From Bradyrhizobium commune (GTDB taxonomy: Bacteria > Pseudomonadota > Alphaproteobacteria > Rhizobiales > Xanthobacteraceae): 64,000 bases of DNA. The notes beneath the pieces were generated by a model. That model did not search any database and was not told where the DNA came from. It was given only the letters and a program-made list of their open reading frames with translations. The stretch covers positions 4,712,001 through 4,776,000 of the forward strand of contig NZ_CP061379.1 in NCBI RefSeq assembly GCF_015624505.1. Direction: 5' to 3'. This document shows positions 60,328-64,000 of this stretch, one piece after another. How positions within the stretch are numbered: position 1 is the first letter of the stretch; each line of letters starts with the position of its first letter. The position numbers and the translations under genes are program-made.

Positions 60328-62665
60328 GCCCCCTCCTGTCGGGTCAATTCGAACAACCGGCTCGGGCTCAGCGGAATCTCCAGAAGCTCGACCTTCCGCG
60401 CGGTGAGCTGCAGCGCATCCTCGATCGCCTGCGCGAACAACGGCCCGACCGGAATGGCGCCGGCCTCGCCTGCGCCCTTGATGCCGAGCGGATTGAGTGG
60501 CGACGGCGTCACCGTGTGGTCGAGCTCCATACGGGGCACTTCGAGCGCAGTCGGCAATAAATAATCGGCGAGCGAGGCGTTGAGCAACTGGCCCTGGTCG
60601 TCGAACGAAAGCTTTTCGTAAAAGGCATTGCCGATGCCCTGCGCCACGCCGCCATGGATCTGGCCTTCGAGGATCATCGGATTGATCACCGTGCCGCAGT
60701 CGTGGACCACGACGTATTTCAGCACTTTCAGCTCGAAGGTCAGCGGATCCACCTCGATGATCGCGGCATGCACGCCGTTGGCGGTCGAGCCGCTCGGCGG
60801 GCCGAAATATTGCGTCGATTCGAGGCCGGGCTCGGTGCCTGGCTTCACGGCGCCGCGCATCGGGTTGGCGCGTTGCGCGAGCTCGCCGAGTCGGATGAAT
60901 TTGCCGGGCACGCCGACGATCGAGACTTTGCCGTCGGCGACGACGAGATCTTCCTCCGCGCATTCGAACGCATCGGCCGCGAGCTTCAACGCTTTCCGCC
61001 GCACCGCTTGTGAGGCCTCGCTGACGGCGTTGCCGGCCACCACTGCGCCGCGGCTCGCAAAGGTGCCGGCGCCCCAGTAGAACTGGTCGGTATCGCCGGT
61101 GACGATGTCGACATCGGATGGCGCGACGCCGAGCTGATCGGCGACGATCTGGGCAAAGCTGGTAAAATGCCCCTGTCCCTGGGTGCCGATGCCGGTCGCC
61201 ACGCTGACCTTACCGTTGGTCTGCACCTGCACCTTGGCGCCCTCGTAGGGCCCGATACCGGTGCCCTCGACATAGCAGGCAATTCCGATGCCGACGCAGC
61301 GGCCCTCCTCGCGCAACTTCGGCTGCTCCTCCGTCAGGAAGCGCCGGTAGCCGATCGCGTCGAGCGCTTTGGTCAGCACCGGCTCGTAATTGCCGCTGTC
61401 ATAGGTCAGCGGCGCAAAGTCCTGGTAGATGATCTCGTTGTTGAACGGAAACGCATCCGGCGGAATCAGATTGCGCCGCCGGATCTCCGCCCGGTCGATA
61501 TCGAGCTCGCACGCGGCGAGGTCGAGCAGGCGCTCGATCACGAACACGCCGTGCTGGCGGCCGGCGCCGCGATAGGGCGTCACGATCGGCAGATTGGTGA
61601 ACACCGCCGTGAAGCTGCTGTCATAGGCCGGGATGACATAGGGCCCTAGCAACGTGCACTGGCTATTGATCGGCACGGTCAAGCCGTACGGATTATAGGC
61701 GCCGGTGTCGTGCAGGAAGATGTCCTTGACACCGAGAATGCGGCCGTCGGCTGTGAGAGCGATCTCAGCATCGTGGATCTGGCCGCGCTCATGCGTGGTC
61801 GCGACGAAATGCTCGAGCCGGTCCTCGATCCATTTCACCGGACGATTGAGCCGCATCGAAATCCAGGGAAGCGCCACCTCCTCCGGATAGAACATCATGA
61901 TCTTGGGGCCGAAGCCGCCGCCGACAAAGGGGGCGATGACACGCACCTGGCGCTCGCCGAGGCCGAGCATGGCGGCAAGGCCGTTGCGGATGAAAACCGG
62001 CGCCTGCGTCGTATCCCAAATCGTCATCTGCGCACCGCGCGCATCCCACTGCGCGACGACGCCGCGGGTCTCGATCGGCGACGAGATGCCGTGCTCGTAG
62101 TGGAAACGCCGCTTGAGTACGAGATGCGCGCCAGCCGCCGCCTTGCGATAGTCGCCCTTGGCCTGGTGCACCTGAGCTGCGACGTTCGAATTGAGATCAT
62201 CGTGCACGAGAGCTGACGACGATATCAGCGCAGCCTCAAGATCGACGACCGCGGCAAGCGGCTCCAGCTCGACGTCGATGTCATCCAGCGCGTCCTCGGC
62301 AAGATACCGGCTTTCGGCCACGATCACGGCCAAGGGCTCGCCGGCATAGCGAACCTTGTCTCGCGCCAGCGGCACCTGGGTGCGGGGATTGAAGACGCTG
62401 CCGGCAATCGGAGGCGGCTGGACCAAGAGCGGACCGGGCTGCCAATAGGCGCCGTAGTCATCGGCCGTATAGACCGCGACGACACCCGCCCGCTGCAACG
62501 CGCGCGAGGTGTCGATGCTCTTGATGCGTCCGTGCGCGGCCTGGCTGCGCAGGAATGCCACGTGCAACATCCCCGGCAGCTCGACGTCATCGACGAACAG
62601 CGCCTGTCCGGTGAGGAGCTTTCGGTCCTCATTGCGCTTGACCGGCGCGCCGAAGAATCGCGTGG

Positions 62666-62669
<4 letters not shown>
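60324..62669 (-). CDS. Molybdenum hydroxylase large subunit (CoxL/XdhA family)
   Basis: A 781-residue molybdopterin-cytosine-dinucleotide subunit. Motifs include VGGGFGPKIMMFYPEEVAL near residue 247 and VTPYRGAGRQHGVFVIERLL near 370. The second lacks the AYxCSFR loop of true CO dehydrogenase, so it is a form II type hydroxylase. GTQGQGHFTSFAQIVADQLG follows, and the catalytic Glu is in IKGAGEAGAIPVG near 742. Such enzymes add oxygen from water to an N-heterocycle carbon. It overlaps both the small-subunit gene and the ring-opening amidohydrolase gene by four bases. Confidence 0.95.
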
Positions 62670-63146
<477 letters not shown>

Positions 63147-63154
<8 letters not shown>

Positions 63155-64000
63155 GACCGGCTCGCTGATGTGCCGTACGCAGTACGCGCTGAGTCAGAAC
63201 GCCGGCGACATGACGCTGGTAGTCGGCGGAGGCGTGGACATTGCCGAATGGCGCGATCATCTCCTGCACATGGCCGGCGATGGTCTCGATGGCCTCACCG
63301 GTCAAGCGATCACCGACGATCGTCGAGGCAGAAGCACTTGCATCGACGGGCGTCTCCCCGACGCCGCAGAGCGCAATCCGCACCTCGGCGCAGCGCCGCT
63401 CGTCATCCAGCGACACGACCGCCGCGACACCGGCAATGGCGAAGTCGCCGCGACGGCGCGCAATTTCCATGAAGCAGGCGCCGCTGCGCGGGCGCCGGGC
63501 CGGATAGGCGACGTCAACCAGCATCTCATCGCTGCCGAGATCGGTCGTGAGCAAGCCGACGAAGAATTCGGACGCCGCCACAAGCCGTTCGCCCGATGCC
63601 GATTTGATCCGCATCTCGGCCTGCATGGCGACCGCGAGCGCCGGCAATTCGGAGGCGGGATCGGCATGCGACAGGTTGCCGCCGATGGTGCCGCGATTGC
63701 GGATCTGAGGATGGGCAATGTGTGGCAGCGCGTCGGCAAAAAGTGGGCAGGCCCCCAGGAAACCGGCATCACGCTCCAGCGTCCGGTAGCGCGTCAGCGC
63801 GCCGACCCTGACCTTGCCCGGCTCGGAGCGATCGATCCCGGAAAGCTTGGTCAGGCCGTTGACGTCGATCAGCAGCTCGGGGCGCGCCAGGCGAAAATTC
63901 ATCGCAGGGATAAGGCTTTGCCCGCCCGCGAGGAACCGCGCCTCGTCGCCATATTCGGCCTTCAGCGCAAGCGCGTGGTCGAGCGACGACGCCGCAACAT
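63147..64000 (-). CDS. Molybdenum hydroxylase medium FAD subunit (CoxM family), 5' end cut by window
   Basis: The frame stays open to the right edge. The residues there (SSLDHALALKAEYGDEARF, then LAGGQSLIPAMNFRLARP) are the normal N-terminal part of CoxM, so the ATG at 63902 is internal and the true start is outside the window. FAD-binding elements are LAGGQSLIP and RGTIGGNLSHADPASELPAL. CO_deh_flav_C follows from about ARRRGDFAIAGVAAVV. About 284 residues are visible. It transfers electrons from the iron-sulfur subunit to an acceptor. Confidence 0.95.

Noticed and set aside
60328..60963. N-terminal extension of the ring-opening amidohydrolase
   Set aside because: The extension lies inside the CoxL gene, and the ATG at 60327 follows a strong ribosome site and matches the family's N-terminus.

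Overview
The window looks like the chromosome of a high-GC alphaproteobacterium, most probably Bradyrhizobium or a close relative in the Nitrobacteraceae. The pointers are the strong GC bias in third codon positions, two perfect CtrA boxes (TTAA-N7-TTAAC), an Omp25-like porin, DUF1289 and TIGR02281-type proteins, and several palindromic intergenic repeats of the kind common in Bradyrhizobium. No rRNA, tRNA or CRISPR array was recognised.

Left part (0.3-31 kb): mostly housekeeping genes. A bicupin protein is followed by gor, a DUF2059 protein, rpiA, gph, a lipoprotein behind a CtrA box, and moaA. Then come a TRAP permease pair (dctQM) without its own binding protein, an exported M20 peptidase, an OmpR-type two-component pair and a duplicated DUF805 membrane protein. 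Two paralogous TakP-like TRAP binding proteins (14.5-15.6 and 22.3-23.4 kb) flank an accessory stretch. That stretch holds a secreted propeller-like protein, small hypotheticals and an intact IS1182-family element (18,891-20,501). After it come mrp, a VOC protein, a beta-hydroxyacid dehydrogenase, nhaD, a CtrA-box-linked histidine kinase, DUF1289, an aspartic protease, an outer-membrane beta-barrel and dusA.

Middle part (32.2-42.2 kb, minus strand): one tightly overlapping operon. It encodes a glycerol-type ABC importer (binding protein, two permeases, a 70-aa membrane protein, two ATPases) followed by DhaL, DhaM (EIIA only), a separate HPr, a full-length enzyme I, a small HTH protein and DhaK. 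This reads as import of a three- or four-carbon polyol or ketose followed by PEP-driven phosphorylation through a dedicated relay. An 8-bp dyad (TGTTTAGT-N12-ACTAAACA) lies upstream of the binding-protein gene.

Right part (42.8-64 kb and beyond): a catabolic island around a FadR-type GntR regulator. One minus operon (49.5 to 42.8 kb) carries an SDR without YxxxK, an aminotransferase, an alpha/beta hydrolase, an N-carbamoyl-type amidohydrolase, a flavin reductase, an NMT1/THI5-type binding protein and a 2OG-Fe(II)-type oxygenase. A divergent plus operon (50.5-56.1 kb) carries the matching ABC transporter, a class II aldolase and an LLM flavin monooxygenase. A second minus operon (63.9 to 56.1 kb) carries a CoxMSL-type molybdenum hydroxylase, a cyanuric acid hydrolase/barbiturase-family ring-opening amidohydrolase, an FAD monooxygenase, a VOC protein and an amidase. 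Uptake, ring hydroxylation, ring opening and C-N hydrolysis together suggest breakdown of an N-heterocycle, perhaps pyrimidine-like. The substrate is inferred and not proven, and the medium-subunit gene runs off the right edge.
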